A stretch of 64,000 bases of DNA from positions 95,659 to 159,658 of the forward strand of contig ML976708.1 in NCBI GenBank assembly GCA_010015655.1, read 5' to 3'. Shown piece after piece: positions 1 to 9,053 of this stretch (positions are counted from its first letter, which is position 1; every line of letters starts with the position of its first letter). Origin of the DNA: Bimuria novae-zelandiae CBS 107.79 (Eukaryota; Ascomycota; Dothideomycetes; Pleosporales; Didymosphaeriaceae). The notes under the pieces are model-generated. The model was given only the letters and a program-made list of their open reading frames with translations, had not been told where the DNA came from and did no database searches. The position numbers and the translations under genes were made by a program.

Positions 1-1020
1 AATATTATCCTTAGAGGAGCCGCGCCGCTTCGCTGCTTCTCTTTACGTATATAACCATAGATCCGTATGCCTTGCCTAAGTTCTTTTTACTTAGCCAGTT
101 TATCTTTTTAATCTGCACCTTATTCTCCTCCCCTAAGGCTTACGTAGCCTCTTATCGTACTTTATTGCGCTCGTTTAAGACCGCAGTGCAATTCGCGTTA
201 TCTATCTATACCAGATATAGTTAATCGCGGAGGATTCTTGCGCCCCTTACAGCAGTTTTCTATACTACTTCCTTAACCTCCCTTAACTCCTCCTTACTCC
301 TGCACGAAATTCTAATCCTATTAGTATCTCTAGAGTCTTTTACTACCGCTACGCACCGCTATTTTTCTTTACCCTTAATTATCCTAATCTCTCGCTTAAT
401 AGCTTCCCGGATCCTCCCTATCTAAGCCTCTTGTCTATTTGTCTCCTCTACTCTAGAGGTGTCTATCGTGTAATAGGGTATGTTAGTTATTATTATTAGT
501 GTTACTATTCTAGAGAGGGTACGCAGGTTATTAGGTTAACTGCTTAGTAGCGTGCGTGCTACGTCTGTATAAAACAGTAAACTATTAGTTACTATTTAGG
601 TTCTTAACTCGCCTAAAAGTTCTAATAGTTAGGCCCTAGCATCTGCAAGCTGTGCCTTAGTGTTGGCTAACTCCCTCGTTATCTCTTTAACCACTATCTT
701 AAGCTCTTGGTTGTCCGCTTTTAGTGCCAAATTGTCTACCCTAAGGTCTTCTAAAGCGCCTAGTATCGCTGCCAGCGTTCTCTCTAGGTTTTTGTCTTTG
801 ACTCTACGCGCCCTCGTGTGCTCCGCGTTTTTATTTACTGCCTTACCCCTGGCTAGTCCTTTAGGTATCCTTCTTATACGGTTCGGTTGTGGGGCCCTAG
901 GCGGCTCGAGGTTAACGTGATTATCTTTATCTACGTAACTAGACTTGTTTAAATCGCTTTCGTGCTACGCGTTCTCGTGGTAAAGTTTGGTAGCTTTTAT
1001 AGTTTTCCTGCGCGTTTAGG
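1..1020 (-). mobile_element. Tad1-type LINE, ORF1 (gag-like), RIP-decayed, runs off left edge
   Basis: Translation of the minus strand gives a broken but recognisable ORF1 of a Tad1-like non-LTR retrotransposon. A coiled-coil N-terminal part (about 920-640) is followed by the family block containing VAVVKDSRDTNRIRI, then NERNKVR, then the motif KAYGSMVIYVKRSSEAARLL just before position 1. All stops are TAA or TAG, mostly where Gln or Trp is expected, as RIP produces. The sequence is rich in TpA. ORF2 (endonuclease and reverse transcriptase) would lie to the left, outside the window. Family recognition is from memory of fungal LINE ORF1 proteins; the element is certainly dead. Confidence 0.75.
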
Positions 1021-1155
1021 CCGATCGGCGCGTCGCGCGCGCGTCACTCTCCCCTGTCTCTATCACGCTTCCCTCCCTTATTTGAAAATTCCCTCCTCTT
1101 TCTCCACAAATTGAGTTCTCGCTGTTTTCTCTCACACCCGAAATCGGTTCTGACC
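1021..1155. other. Putative 5' flank of the LINE, no gene seen
   Basis: Pyrimidine-rich sequence with few TpA dinucleotides, unlike the RIP-mutated ORF1 next to it. It may be the 5' untranslated part of the LINE. No coding signal is visible. Confidence 0.3.
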
Positions 1156-1641
1156 GGTATTGGTTTCTGGTTCCTGCACTTCGGTTATTCTGAGCGCACG
1201 GCCGCTGAGAAAGGCGCTTACTTGATAGACGTTAGCGGCTTACAGGGAATATATGTGGCTTAAAAAGTGGCGATATCGTGAGCCGTGCCACATGTACCTC
1301 TACCTACTCATTACCTACGCACTTCGAAACATCTACAAGGTTATAGCCGGTGCGGGGTCGGCCGCCCTCCCTACCTGTAGTGGCAATCGCCACTGTTATG
1401 TCGTTTAAAAGACCGTTAGATATTACTCATGGCTATGCTTACACACCTCTGCCATTCCGCTTTAGCACTAGCTCAATATTCTATAATTAAAGTAGCGTTA
1501 ACTTACCATCTCTATATTCTCTATCTGCTACTAAGTTAATGCTTTAAGCGATGACTCTGTGTCTAGGTAATAACTACCTAGGATTCGTTTGCGTAGCTAA
1601 AAGCATATTTCTATTAATAAGATAACCTCCTCATTATAGTT
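1156..1641 (-). repeat. Left arm of inverted repeat: decayed 3' tail and flank of the NLR gene
   Basis: This stretch matches the reverse complement of about 4420-4870 over most of its length, interrupted by an extra block of about 78 bp (roughly 1193-1270). On the minus strand the part next to 1641 continues the NLR reading frame after its stop codon: residues such as NYNEEVILLIE, LRKRILG and DTESSLKAL are those expected of the last TPR motif and tail in this family. They are broken by TAA/TAG codons and by His-to-Tyr and Pro-to-Leu changes, a RIP-like pattern. Confidence 0.65.
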
Positions 1642-4128
1642 TTAGGACTTAAGTGTAAATGCAAGATCACCAATAGCGTTTAAAGTGCTTAGGTGCTCCT
1701 GCCTAAGCACCCTCTTTCTCGTCTCCATCACTTGCACCTCTAGCTCTTTAGCCTCCTTCCACCGGCCTTGATTCCAAAACGTCGATGCCAGGTTGGTCAT
1801 GCTGGTCAGCGTGTCAGGATGATCCTCCCCAAGCACCCTCGAGCTCGTCTCCAGCACTTGCACCTCTAGCTTTTCGGCCTCCTTCCACCGGCCTTGATTC
1901 CTGTACGTCGACGCCAGGTTGGTCATGCTGGTCAGCGTGGAAGGATGCTCCTCCCCAAGCACCCTCTTTCTCGTCTCTATCACTTGCACATCCAGGACTT
2001 CGGCCTCCTTCCACCGGCCTTGATTCCTGTACGTCGATGCCAGGTTGGCCATGCTGGTCAGCGTGTCAGGATGCTCCTCCCCAAGCACCCTCGAGCTCGT
2101 CTCCATCACTTGCACAAACAGCTTTTCGCCCTCGTGATACCGTCCGTCACTAAGCAATACCATTGCGCATTTCCATGCTAGGACTATCTTATCTCCCTCC
2201 TCTTCTTTGGGAACATCATGAGATATAGCATACCTAGCATGGGGAAGTAATCGTCTCCATTTGCTTCGATTTCCGTGACTATTGTCTGGAAACACTCTAA
2301 GTAGCCGCGCAATGGCGTGTTGACTCCATTGGTCCAGCCTCTCTTGCTTTTGGAGCCATCCCCGTAAAGCACTATGTACTAACTGGTGGACGTCGAGCGC
2401 AGACTCGGCAGGTCGCCTGGTAACAAGCCCGTAGCTGTTGAGGATTTGTATCGCAGCTTCCCTTTCACGAGGTGAGGATGCTTCCAGAAGATCGAGCGGG
2501 ATGTCTTTTCGGTCTACCGAGGCCGCAAGAAACAGATATTCCGCTGCTAGTGGATCGCTGCCGCGGATCTGGTCCATTGAGATGAGAAGTGTGGTGGCTA
2601 CAGGACCTGTTGCGCCATATTCTTGTAGCCTGCCCTCCGATGGTACACGGTTACGCTCGCGAGTTTCCTCCTTTTGCTTCAGCAATTGTGATAGGTAGTG
2701 TCCTAGCGTAGTGTTTTTGGTGTTAATGTACGCTGCTGCTTGTACAATTGCTAGGGGAAGATATGATAACTCTTGCAGTAAAAGGCTCGCCTCCTGTTGC
2801 TCACTTTCTGAAATTGGAGTCTTCAAATAGTTCTGCAACGTCCTTCTTGCTACATCTAGCGTCATTTCCCCAAGCTCTACAACCCTCTGTAGTTCTAGCC
2901 TCTCAGTTATCTTGCTGTTGGTGGTCGTGAAGATGATCGAACAGAGTTCGGACTGTGGCAGGTAGTCGATCAAGTTGGCGGCCCCCGGTACTGTGGGCAT
3001 TCCGCCGAACCCCAGGTCTATGCGATCCACGTTGTCGAAAATAAGCAGCCACTGCCTTGAGCCCTTCCTGCTTAGATGAAGTTTAACCAGCTGCCTGATA
3101 TCCGCCTTCTCATCCGCCCAGCCAGGAATGTCAAGCTTTTGTGCAATACTCGCATACGACTGATAGAGGCTGTCTGCGTTGCTTGCATTAATCCAGAAGA
3201 CCGAGCAGCTCTTGTTCTTCCGTCTTGTCTGGTACGCAAGCTTGAGCGCTAGCTGTGATTTGCCTGTTCCCGCTGGTCCGGTTATTGCCATCCTCGTAGT
3301 TTTCGTGCCCGTGAAGAGCGTTGCTTCTAGTTCAGCAAGCTGTGGCTCCCGGCCAACAAAATGGTCATTCTGGGAAAACGGGATGATGGACGGAGCAGAA
3401 CCAACTGCTTCCACTTCAGTTTGGAGTCTTCTCCACGCCTGCTCCTTTCCCTCGCCATAGGAAGTAGACATAAAGATGTTAAGAAGTCCAAAAAGACAGT
3501 ATACTTCGTCTTCTTCTTCAGTTGTTCGGCGATACTCGGCCCATTCCATTCGCTCTGGTATAGTGAATTCGTCTAACAGACAGTTCTGCAAGGCCTTAAC
3601 TGGAATGCGAGTAATCTCATGTATTAACTGCTCGAGGGATCTTTTATCGCCTATCCGCCGTCCGTTTGAAGAAAAGAACTCGACCGATGCAGGAGCAATA
3701 AGCTCCTGAAGTGTCCAGCCCCTAGTGAACCATTCGCTCGCCCGAAAGGATGCCTCCCATGCACGTTCTTGGCGTATGTTGGTTGCAGCGGATATTGAAA
3801 CATCTGGTAGGAACACATAACATCTTGCTGCATTTTTATACCAACGAAACATCGAGTTAATTGCTTTGGAAAGCTCACGAAGGTTCCATTTATCAATGCA
3901 ACATGTGTCAATCCAGAAGTACTGAAGCTGGTCCTGCGCCGCCTGTTCCGCACAGAACTTAATCTTTTGATAGCCCTCCTTCTCCTTATAGGCGTTGCCT
4001 CCGATATCTTCGAAGAGAACCTCGGAATCGCCCCATCTATGTGAAAGTATGGCATAGGGTGGAATGGTCTTCCCGCTGAAGTCGGTCGAGATAAGTCTCT
4101 TAGAATAATTGAAATGAAGCAGTCGCAT
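1642..4128 (-). CDS. HET/NB-ARC/TPR NLR (heterokaryon-incompatibility type), C-terminus shortened
   Basis: An 828-residue single-exon ORF starting at ATG 4128. An N-terminal HET domain (about 24-150; YAILSHRWGD, WIDTCCIDK, SEWFTRGWTLQEL) is followed by an NB-ARC NTPase with P-loop GPAGTGKS at 284-291, Walker B WLLIFDNVD at 360-368 and a GLPL-like LSYLPLAI at 454-461. A C-terminal TPR array (about 655-828) has 42-residue repeats. This is the fungal NLR layout: repeats sense a ligand, NB-ARC oligomerises, and HET triggers cell death in vegetative incompatibility or defence. The stop at 1642-1644 is TAA where Gln is expected, and the frame continues as a decayed tail, so the protein has probably lost its last TPR. 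Whether it still works is unknown. Confidence 0.85.
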   Translation of the reverse strand: MRLLHFNYSKRLISTDFSGKTIPPYAILSHRWGDSEVLFEDIGGNAYKEKEGYQKIKFCAEQAAQDQLQYFWIDTCCIDKWNLRELSKAINSMFRWYKNAARCYVFLPDVSISAATNIRQERAWEASFRASEWFTRGWTLQELIAPASVEFFSSNGRRIGDKRSLEQLIHEITRIPVKALQNCLLDEFTIPERMEWAEYRRTTEEEDEVYCLFGLLNIFMSTSYGEGKEQAWRRLQTEVEAVGSAPSIIPFSQNDHFVGREPQLAELEATLFTGTKTTRMAITGPAGTGKSQLALKLAYQTRRKNKSCSVFWINASNADSLYQSYASIAQKLDIPGWADEKADIRQLVKLHLSRKGSRQWLLIFDNVDRIDLGFGGMPTVPGAANLIDYLPQSELCSIIFTTTNSKITERLELQRVVELGEMTLDVARRTLQNYLKTPISESEQQEASLLLQELSYLPLAIVQAAAYINTKNTTLGHYLSQLLKQKEETRERNRVPSEGRLQEYGATGPVATTLLISMDQIRGSDPLAAEYLFLAASVDRKDIPLDLLEASSPREREAAIQILNSYGLVTRRPAESALDVHQLVHSALRGWLQKQERLDQWSQHAIARLLRVFPDNSHGNRSKWRRLLPHARYAISHDVPKEEEGDKIVLAWKCAMVLLSDGRYHEGEKLFVQVMETSSRVLGEEHPDTLTSMANLASTYRNQGRWKEAEVLDVQVIETRKRVLGEEHPSTLTSMTNLASTYRNQGRWKEAEKLEVQVLETSSRVLGEDHPDTLTSMTNLASTFWNQGRWKEAKELEVQVMETRKRVLRQEHLSTLNAIGDLAFTLKS
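1645..2073 (-). repeat. Tandem 126-bp TPR repeats inside the NLR
   Basis: Three complete 42-codon units (2073-1948, 1947-1822, 1821-1696) plus a diverged partial unit, with another half unit upstream. The DNA of the units is nearly identical, including synonymous positions, with the core TSMTNLASTYRNQGRWKEAE. Such high internal identity is typical of fungal NLR repeat arrays that evolve by unequal exchange. Confidence 0.85.
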
Positions 4129-4419
4129 CGCTACAATATCGCCTCTAGGGCAGGAGAGTAGAGGACGCGAACGATTCGGGGGGGTGGGGGGACTTGTTTA
4201 GAACTGGCTATAGTGGGTGACTGTAAATATTGGCACAACCAGAAGCGGTTGATAGATTATAATGGTCGTGGGTGGGCTGTGAAGGCAGCCTTCGAGGCAG
4301 AGCACGCCAAGGCGGTAATCAGGCTAAGCCCCCCTCCATGACTGAAGTGGCTGTACTAGCTAGCCATATTGGCTCTGCTTTGTTTCACTTGATTACCTGG
4401 AGTGAAAGCTACGGTGCAC
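4129..4419. other. NLR upstream region, no gene recognised
   Basis: Contains the presumed NLR promoter with a short G-run at about 4178-4190. A plus-strand open frame over 4272-4517 has no recognisable similarity and runs into the repeat arm; I do not call it a gene. Confidence 0.3.
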
Positions 4420-4870
4420 CGGAAGATTTGGTTGCCACTTTAACAAGGCTTGCAGGTAGGCAGCAGGCTATTATTAATAGAAAGCATGCTTATAGCAGCG
4501 TAACTAGGTCTTACTAACTATTACAGTATCCGGATATACTATTTTCGCTTAAAACATTAAACGAGTGGCAAATAGAGAATTTAGAGATAGTACTTTAATA
4601 CTACTTTAAATGTGGACTTTTAGCTAGTGTGAAAGTGAAAGGGCATAAGGCGTGTAAGCAGAATTATAAGTGTTATCTAACGGCAACAAGAATAATGCAA
4701 CAGCGGCGATTGCTACTACCTGCAAGGAGAGCGTCCGACCCGCACCGACTAAGAGCTTGTAGATGTTTCAGAGTGCGTAGATAATAAGTAGGTAGAGGTA
4801 CGTGTAGCACAGCTCACGATATTGCTAATAACCAAAGTGCAGGAACCGGAAACCGATACCGGGTACCACT
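4420..4870 (+). repeat. Right arm of inverted repeat: relic 3' end of a second NLR
   Basis: The reverse complement of this stretch aligns with 1156-1641. On the plus strand it encodes a tail fragment, QYPDILFSLKTLNEWQIENLEI (22 residues; core LFSLKTLNEWQIE), equivalent to the decayed tail after the stop of the intact NLR. No TPR, NB-ARC or HET part remains beside it, so it is a truncated NLR paralogue in opposite orientation. Confidence 0.6.
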
Positions 4871-5297
4871 GTACCCATTGGGTTGAAAATGAAATGCGGA
4901 GGATAACTGCAGGGGATTGCTCATTGTGGCTGGTCGTCCAAGTACCAGCCCATTGGTCGACGGATGCTCGTTTCACGAACACGTTTCGGTGTTTACGGCG
5001 TAGCAATGAGGAACCTGGTCGGCCTTCGTCATTGGCCTTGTTCTGCCATCCGCATTCTTTGTACTGACTGCGAAGTCTAGGCTTTGCATATTGCGGTCAA
5101 GAGAAATGGACATCCTACATCGGACCAGTGGCGGAAGGTGTAACACGCTTGCGAAGCCGTATTTTCAAGGCTTGTTAACAGACCTGGTATAAGGATGGAA
5201 GAAGTCATCTTGTGGAAGACCTACCGCGGGTCTGGCTTCAGTTGCAATCGCCCTGTACATTCTTTCCAACTCCATACATTCTTTACACTTGCCCAAG
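4871..5297. other. Intergenic, nothing recognised
   Basis: Normal base composition and no RIP bias. It starts at a small palindrome around GGGTACCACTGTACCC (about 4860-4876). It presumably held the promoter of the cytochrome pseudogene that follows. Confidence 0.3.
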
Positions 5298-5696
5298 ATG
5301 GCAATTCGTCACTTCCTCTCGTCTTCTCTCGCTCTGGCAGCGAGCTTGGCTGGCACCCAGGCTCAGTTTACTACCAGCTACACCGATGAGGCCACTGGTA
5401 TCACTTTCTAGCAGAAGAGTGTCACTAACTATACATTTGGTATTGCTCTACCCGAAAACCCAACAACAGACTTCATTGGTCAATTGTCTGCGAACACCTT
5501 GACAGGATGGGCGGCCGTTTCCTTCGCAGGACCCATGTTGGACACCATGCTTCTCGTAGCCTGGCCTAACAACGGTGAAATCGTCTCGTCGATACGTTCG
5601 GCAAGCAACCCTGCCCTTCCAAAGGTGGTAACACGCGGGCTTTTACAACCGACTACAGCTTTATGCGAGGGACTCGATCAGGATTCTTACCTATAG
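5298..5696 (+). pseudogene. Cellobiose dehydrogenase-type cytochrome (AA8/DOMON) pseudogene
   Basis: From ATG 5298 the frame gives a clear signal peptide (MAIRHFLSSSLALAASLAGTQA) and then the start of a CDH cytochrome domain: YTDEATGITF, YTFGIALPE, DFIGQLSANTLTGWAAVSF, MLLVAWPNNGEIVSS. In intact relatives this secreted haem b domain passes electrons to partner oxidases during plant polymer breakdown. Here codon 38 (5409-5411) is TAG, probably from a CAG glutamine. After about residue 110 the frame jumps to a sequence resembling a later part (TALCEGL), as if a segment were deleted, and stops at 5694-5696. About 130 codons remain, far shorter than the normal domain of about 200. Not functional. 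Confidence 0.7.
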
Positions 5697-5799
5697 TGTG
5701 TAGTCATATCTCAGAGCAGCACAGCAAAGGGAGCAACTTCAGGCATGCATTGCCGCGGATTCCAGGAGACCGTTGGTAATTGCGTAGCGGAGATTGCCC

Positions 5800-6025
5800 A
5801 TGTACCTAGCTTAGATTTAGAGACTTTGAGGTATCCTGAGTGGACTTGATGACCTTTACCGCCCTTAAATTCAGACTCTTTGAAGTATGTTGGGTAGACT
5901 TGAGGCATAGTATCTCTCTTAATTATCAAAAACCTTTAATGCATTCTAAGTACACTTGCTGCCTCGTACCTCCCTCAAAACCTAACCCTTCGCTGTATCC
6001 TGAGCAGACTTGACGTCCTCGCCTA
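5800..6025 (-). repeat. Degenerate 54-57-bp tandem repeat after and overlapping the end of the orphan gene
   Basis: About four diverged copies, read on the minus strand, each with a core like CAAGTCxACTCAGGATACxTCAAAG. The first lies within the last codons of the gene (VKSAQDTAKG) and the rest lie past its stop. In shifted frames they encode KSTQHTSKSLNLRAVKVI and KSTQDTSKSLNLS, so the repeat was once probably translated. Confidence 0.55.
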
Positions 6026-6956
6026 CCGCGCTGCTATGCGCACCCGGTACTGTGTCGCCGGTGCCGCCTTGTTCGTTGCATCCAGATGCAGTTGCCTTCG
6101 CGGGTGTACATCCGTGTATCCCGCCCAGTGTATCCACAACGGTTTCTATATCGGCGTGCAAAACCGGCCGATCGACCCGAACCAAGAAAGATCGTTCGCC
6201 GCCTACCGGGTAAACGGTATCGATGTTTTCCAATCCAGGTGGACTGAATGGCGGTTTTGCAGCTTGGAACACACCGTATGCATCTCCAGCTCCATTCTTG
6301 TTACGTGCAGCGATGACGGGCACCCGGTCTGATGCTGCTATAGACACCTCCAGCTGAAATCGTGTCGAGGGAAGGCCTTTGTCGCCCACCGGGTGAATGA
6401 TAATGATGTGTTCTAATCCAGGCGGACTGGATGGCGGTTCAGCATCTTGGGACACACCGTATGCATATCCAGTCTGTTCACGTGTGGCAATCACCGGCAC
6501 GCCGTCCGAAACGCGGTCCAATGCTGCAATAGACGCCTCTGACTCTGCCTGTGTCGAGGTCATCTGTTCTGAGCCCAAGCGTCCGCCGTTTTCCCCGACA
6601 GCTCTCTCAAGACAAAGCAACGCGTGTGCAGCTTCCACATCCCCCTCGTCACAGGACCGGTCAGGTGGTTCTGCGCTACACCACGCCACGCTAGGGATTT
6701 CCTCGTGCAGGCTCGACGAGCTCGAGAGACCAGAACGCTCCCGCAGCACCTGAGCATACGCTTCGGAGGCCTGGTATTCTCTCCAAACCGCGCAGCCGGA
6801 GAGCAGTTCTTCGCAATGAGCTGGACCGAGAATGGAAAAGTTAGAGTCGGTGGTCGTTTCCAGTTTTAGTTTCTTGGAGGGCACTTGCTGGAGGGGTGAG
6901 GGTGGTCGCTTCACTCGTAAGGCCTTGATAGCGGCGAGTGCTGGTAAGGGATGCAT
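5982..6956 (-). CDS. Orphan hypothetical protein with internal duplication
   Basis: A 324-residue open frame from the first ATG (6956); the frame stays open upstream but with no ATG. No known domain is recognised. The N-terminus is basic (IKALRVKRPPSPLQQVPSKKLK), possibly a nuclear signal. The middle has two copies of a block of about 65 residues, each with RVxxGVPVIA or RVPVIA, YGVxQxAxPPxSPPGLE and an HPVG or YPVG element. The end merges into a decayed minisatellite, so the true C-terminus may have been longer. It may be a fast-evolving lineage-specific gene or a chance open frame; the internal protein-level duplication favours a real or recently real gene. Confidence 0.45.
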   Translation of the reverse strand: MHPLPALAAIKALRVKRPPSPLQQVPSKKLKLETTTDSNFSILGPAHCEELLSGCAVWREYQASEAYAQVLRERSGLSSSSSLHEEIPSVAWCSAEPPDRSCDEGDVEAAHALLCLERAVGENGGRLGSEQMTSTQAESEASIAALDRVSDGVPVIATREQTGYAYGVSQDAEPPSSPPGLEHIIIIHPVGDKGLPSTRFQLEVSIAASDRVPVIAARNKNGAGDAYGVFQAAKPPFSPPGLENIDTVYPVGGERSFLVRVDRPVLHADIETVVDTLGGIHGCTPAKATASGCNEQGGTGDTVPGAHSSAVGEDVKSAQDTAKG

Positions 6957-7511
6957 TGTGTGCTGGAGCTTTGGAGGAAAGCGTATGTGAGGTATGACAG
7001 TGAGGAGATAATGCTGGAAATGATTAACATGGGGTGGGATGAGCAAGGTTCTCGCTCACGTTGACGGGAGAGGAAGTTGCGACTTCCTGCTTTGCTGGGT
7101 GTCTGGTCTCGGACCGCGCATCGCTCTTTCCAAAGCGGGTGTTCGCGCCCTTCGTCCTTTCCACGGTGGTACATCCAGAGTATTGGTTCTTATAGCAGAC
7201 ACTTAGACATTTATATTTTCGAGAGAGGCTGATCAGTTTGTTGCATTGGTGTGTGCGAACACCACTTACCTGGTGAGACCGGGATAGATAGACTAAGAGA
7301 GGGCCTCGAAGTCAGGCATGCATAGCTTCCGTGAGCCCAGATGACGAATATAGGGCATACTTCCCTCCCACCTGGGCCCCATACGTTACGGCGCGAGAAG
7401 CAGAAATGCACAGTGGAGTGACATTATAATGATTTATTAGAATTACTCATTATTCCCAATAGCTGGCTAATCTCTATCCAGCCAGCCCTTCACTCTTCCC
7501 AAGAGGGAAGT
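6957..7511. other. Intergenic between orphan gene and epimerase-like gene
   Basis: Holds the presumed promoter of the orphan gene (minus strand) and the 3' flank of the epimerase-like gene. No other coding, RNA or repeat signal seen. Confidence 0.3.
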
Positions 7512-8943
7512 TTAGTTCACCGAGAACACGTACTTGGCCTCCAGCACGTAGGGCTCGTCGCCGGGGCCGAAGATCTGCTTCTTTTCGCGCTGCCACTCGG
7601 GGTGGTTGATGGCGTCAATGTAGTCCTCGACTTCCATGACGACGCAGCCGTATTTCTCGACGACGCGGGGGCGGCCTTCGTAGCCTTGGTTGGACTTGAT
7701 GGGGAGGGAGCCTAGTCATTCGTCAATACTTTATTTCCCATAACCAGTAAGAGAAGAGAAGGCAGGAGTGGGGGAAGCTTACCATTCTGCCCAGGGCAGG
7801 TGTACACCTGGAAGGCATCCTGGTCGGAGAACACATCGATCTGGATACCGGTGAAGTTGCTCGCCAGCGTAGCGACAGGGCCCTCGGTGCGCCAGTCATA
7901 CGGGCCGTTCTGGGCGCGGTTCACGAGCCAGGCGTTGTCGTAGCCGACGCAGCCGAAGCCGCAGTTGTTCTTGATTTCGGGAGAGGTCAAGTTCGCGCCG
8001 AGCTGCTTGGGACCGGACCAGAAGTCGTTGACGGAGTACTTCTCGTTGGGCAGGATAGTGCCGTCAGGGATGAGGATGTTGTCGACGCCGATGCGCTGGC
8101 CGGAGTAGGGAAGGTGGAGTGTGTGGTTGTGGGTAGTTGGGGTGTCCGGGTTGGCGAAGGCATCGAGGTTCCAGTAGACCTGGTGAATCAGCTTTTGTTC
8201 ATGTAACAAGAAGCCTTCAAAGTCATGGACTTACATGGGAGCTCAGCATGATGGGCGTCTTCTTGGTAGTTGCAAGAGCTACCATCTTGAGGTGCCATGT
8301 GAACGGCGTCACCGTGTACGTGATGTAGCTCACGACCTCGCCTGGGAAGCCCTCCTTGCCATCAGGATCGACGATGGAGAAGGTGATCGAGTCGGACGTG
8401 TGTGCAACGACGGTGAAGTTGCGCTGCGACCGTGTTAGAGCTGTTCAACATAATATCATGGAGCAATCTTACAAAATCCCAGCCATCTGATCCACCATGC
8501 AGGGTGTCGAGGCCGCCGTGCTCATTTGCATCAACATGGTAGTCGACGCCGTCGATTGTGAAGGTCGAGTTCTTGATACGATTTGCATAACGCCCTTGTC
8601 TCAATTAGCTTCCCGCTTCATTCTTAATTAAATCTTGATCTGTGACATTGTACATACCAGGGACACCACCTAGATGCGGGTGGAAGGGGTCGACGGAGTA
8701 GTGGCTCGCGTTGTCGAAGCCAAGCACAATGTCGCGCTCAATGCCGTTCGTGTCATTGATGAACAGGTTGGAAATCGACGCGCCGTACGGGATGAACTGC
8801 GCGCGGATGCCCTCCGCCGAGATCTCGTACTTGCCATCCGCATCAGGCCCTGTGGTGGTGTTTGGCGACGGTGCTGGCGTAGGCGTGCTGTACTGCGCCA
8901 GAGCAGACACCGCAAAGAGTGGAAGAACAGCCAAAGTCCACAT
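7512..8943 (-). CDS. Secreted aldose 1-epimerase (galactose mutarotase-like) family protein
   Basis: Five exons (8943-8658, 8594-8473, 8423-8235, 8179-7783, 7711-7512) join in phase across GT-AG introns of 49-71 bp and give 397 residues. The ATG at 8943 starts a signal peptide (MWTLAVLPLFAVSALAQ), followed by a Thr/Pro linker and a mutarotase-like beta-sandwich: GIRAQFIPYGASISNLF, DIVLGFDNASHY, HPHLGGVPGRYANRI, NEHGGLDTLHGG, WDFRNFTVV, VYWNLDAF, LPYSGQRIGVDN and NGSLPIKSNQGYEGRPRVVEKYG. The family interconverts alpha and beta anomers of hexoses; a secreted fungal member probably acts on extracellular sugars, but the substrate cannot be read from sequence. A TATA-like box lies about 105 nt upstream. 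Confidence 0.85.
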
Positions 8944-9047
8944 GATGCTGGATCCTCTCAATTGACCTGGGAGAGACTCGATTGACCCAATTGACGCGAG
9001 TTGAAGAGGCAGGAGCGGTGGTACCTCGACAGCAGGCACGAGTCGAC

Positions 9048-9053
9048 TTTATA
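9048..9053 (-). promoter_or_regulatory. TATA-like box of the epimerase-like gene
   Basis: TATAAA on the minus strand, about 105 nt upstream of the ATG at 8943, a plausible distance for a regulated fungal promoter. Confidence 0.4.

Noticed and set aside
660..920. Plus-strand ORF of 86 codons
   Set aside because: It is the antisense of the LINE ORF1 coiled-coil region, starts with GTG and has no similarity of its own.
4272..4517. Plus-strand ORF next to the NLR promoter
   Set aside because: It starts at GTG, has no recognisable domain, and its right half is in a different frame from the NLR tail fragment in the same place.
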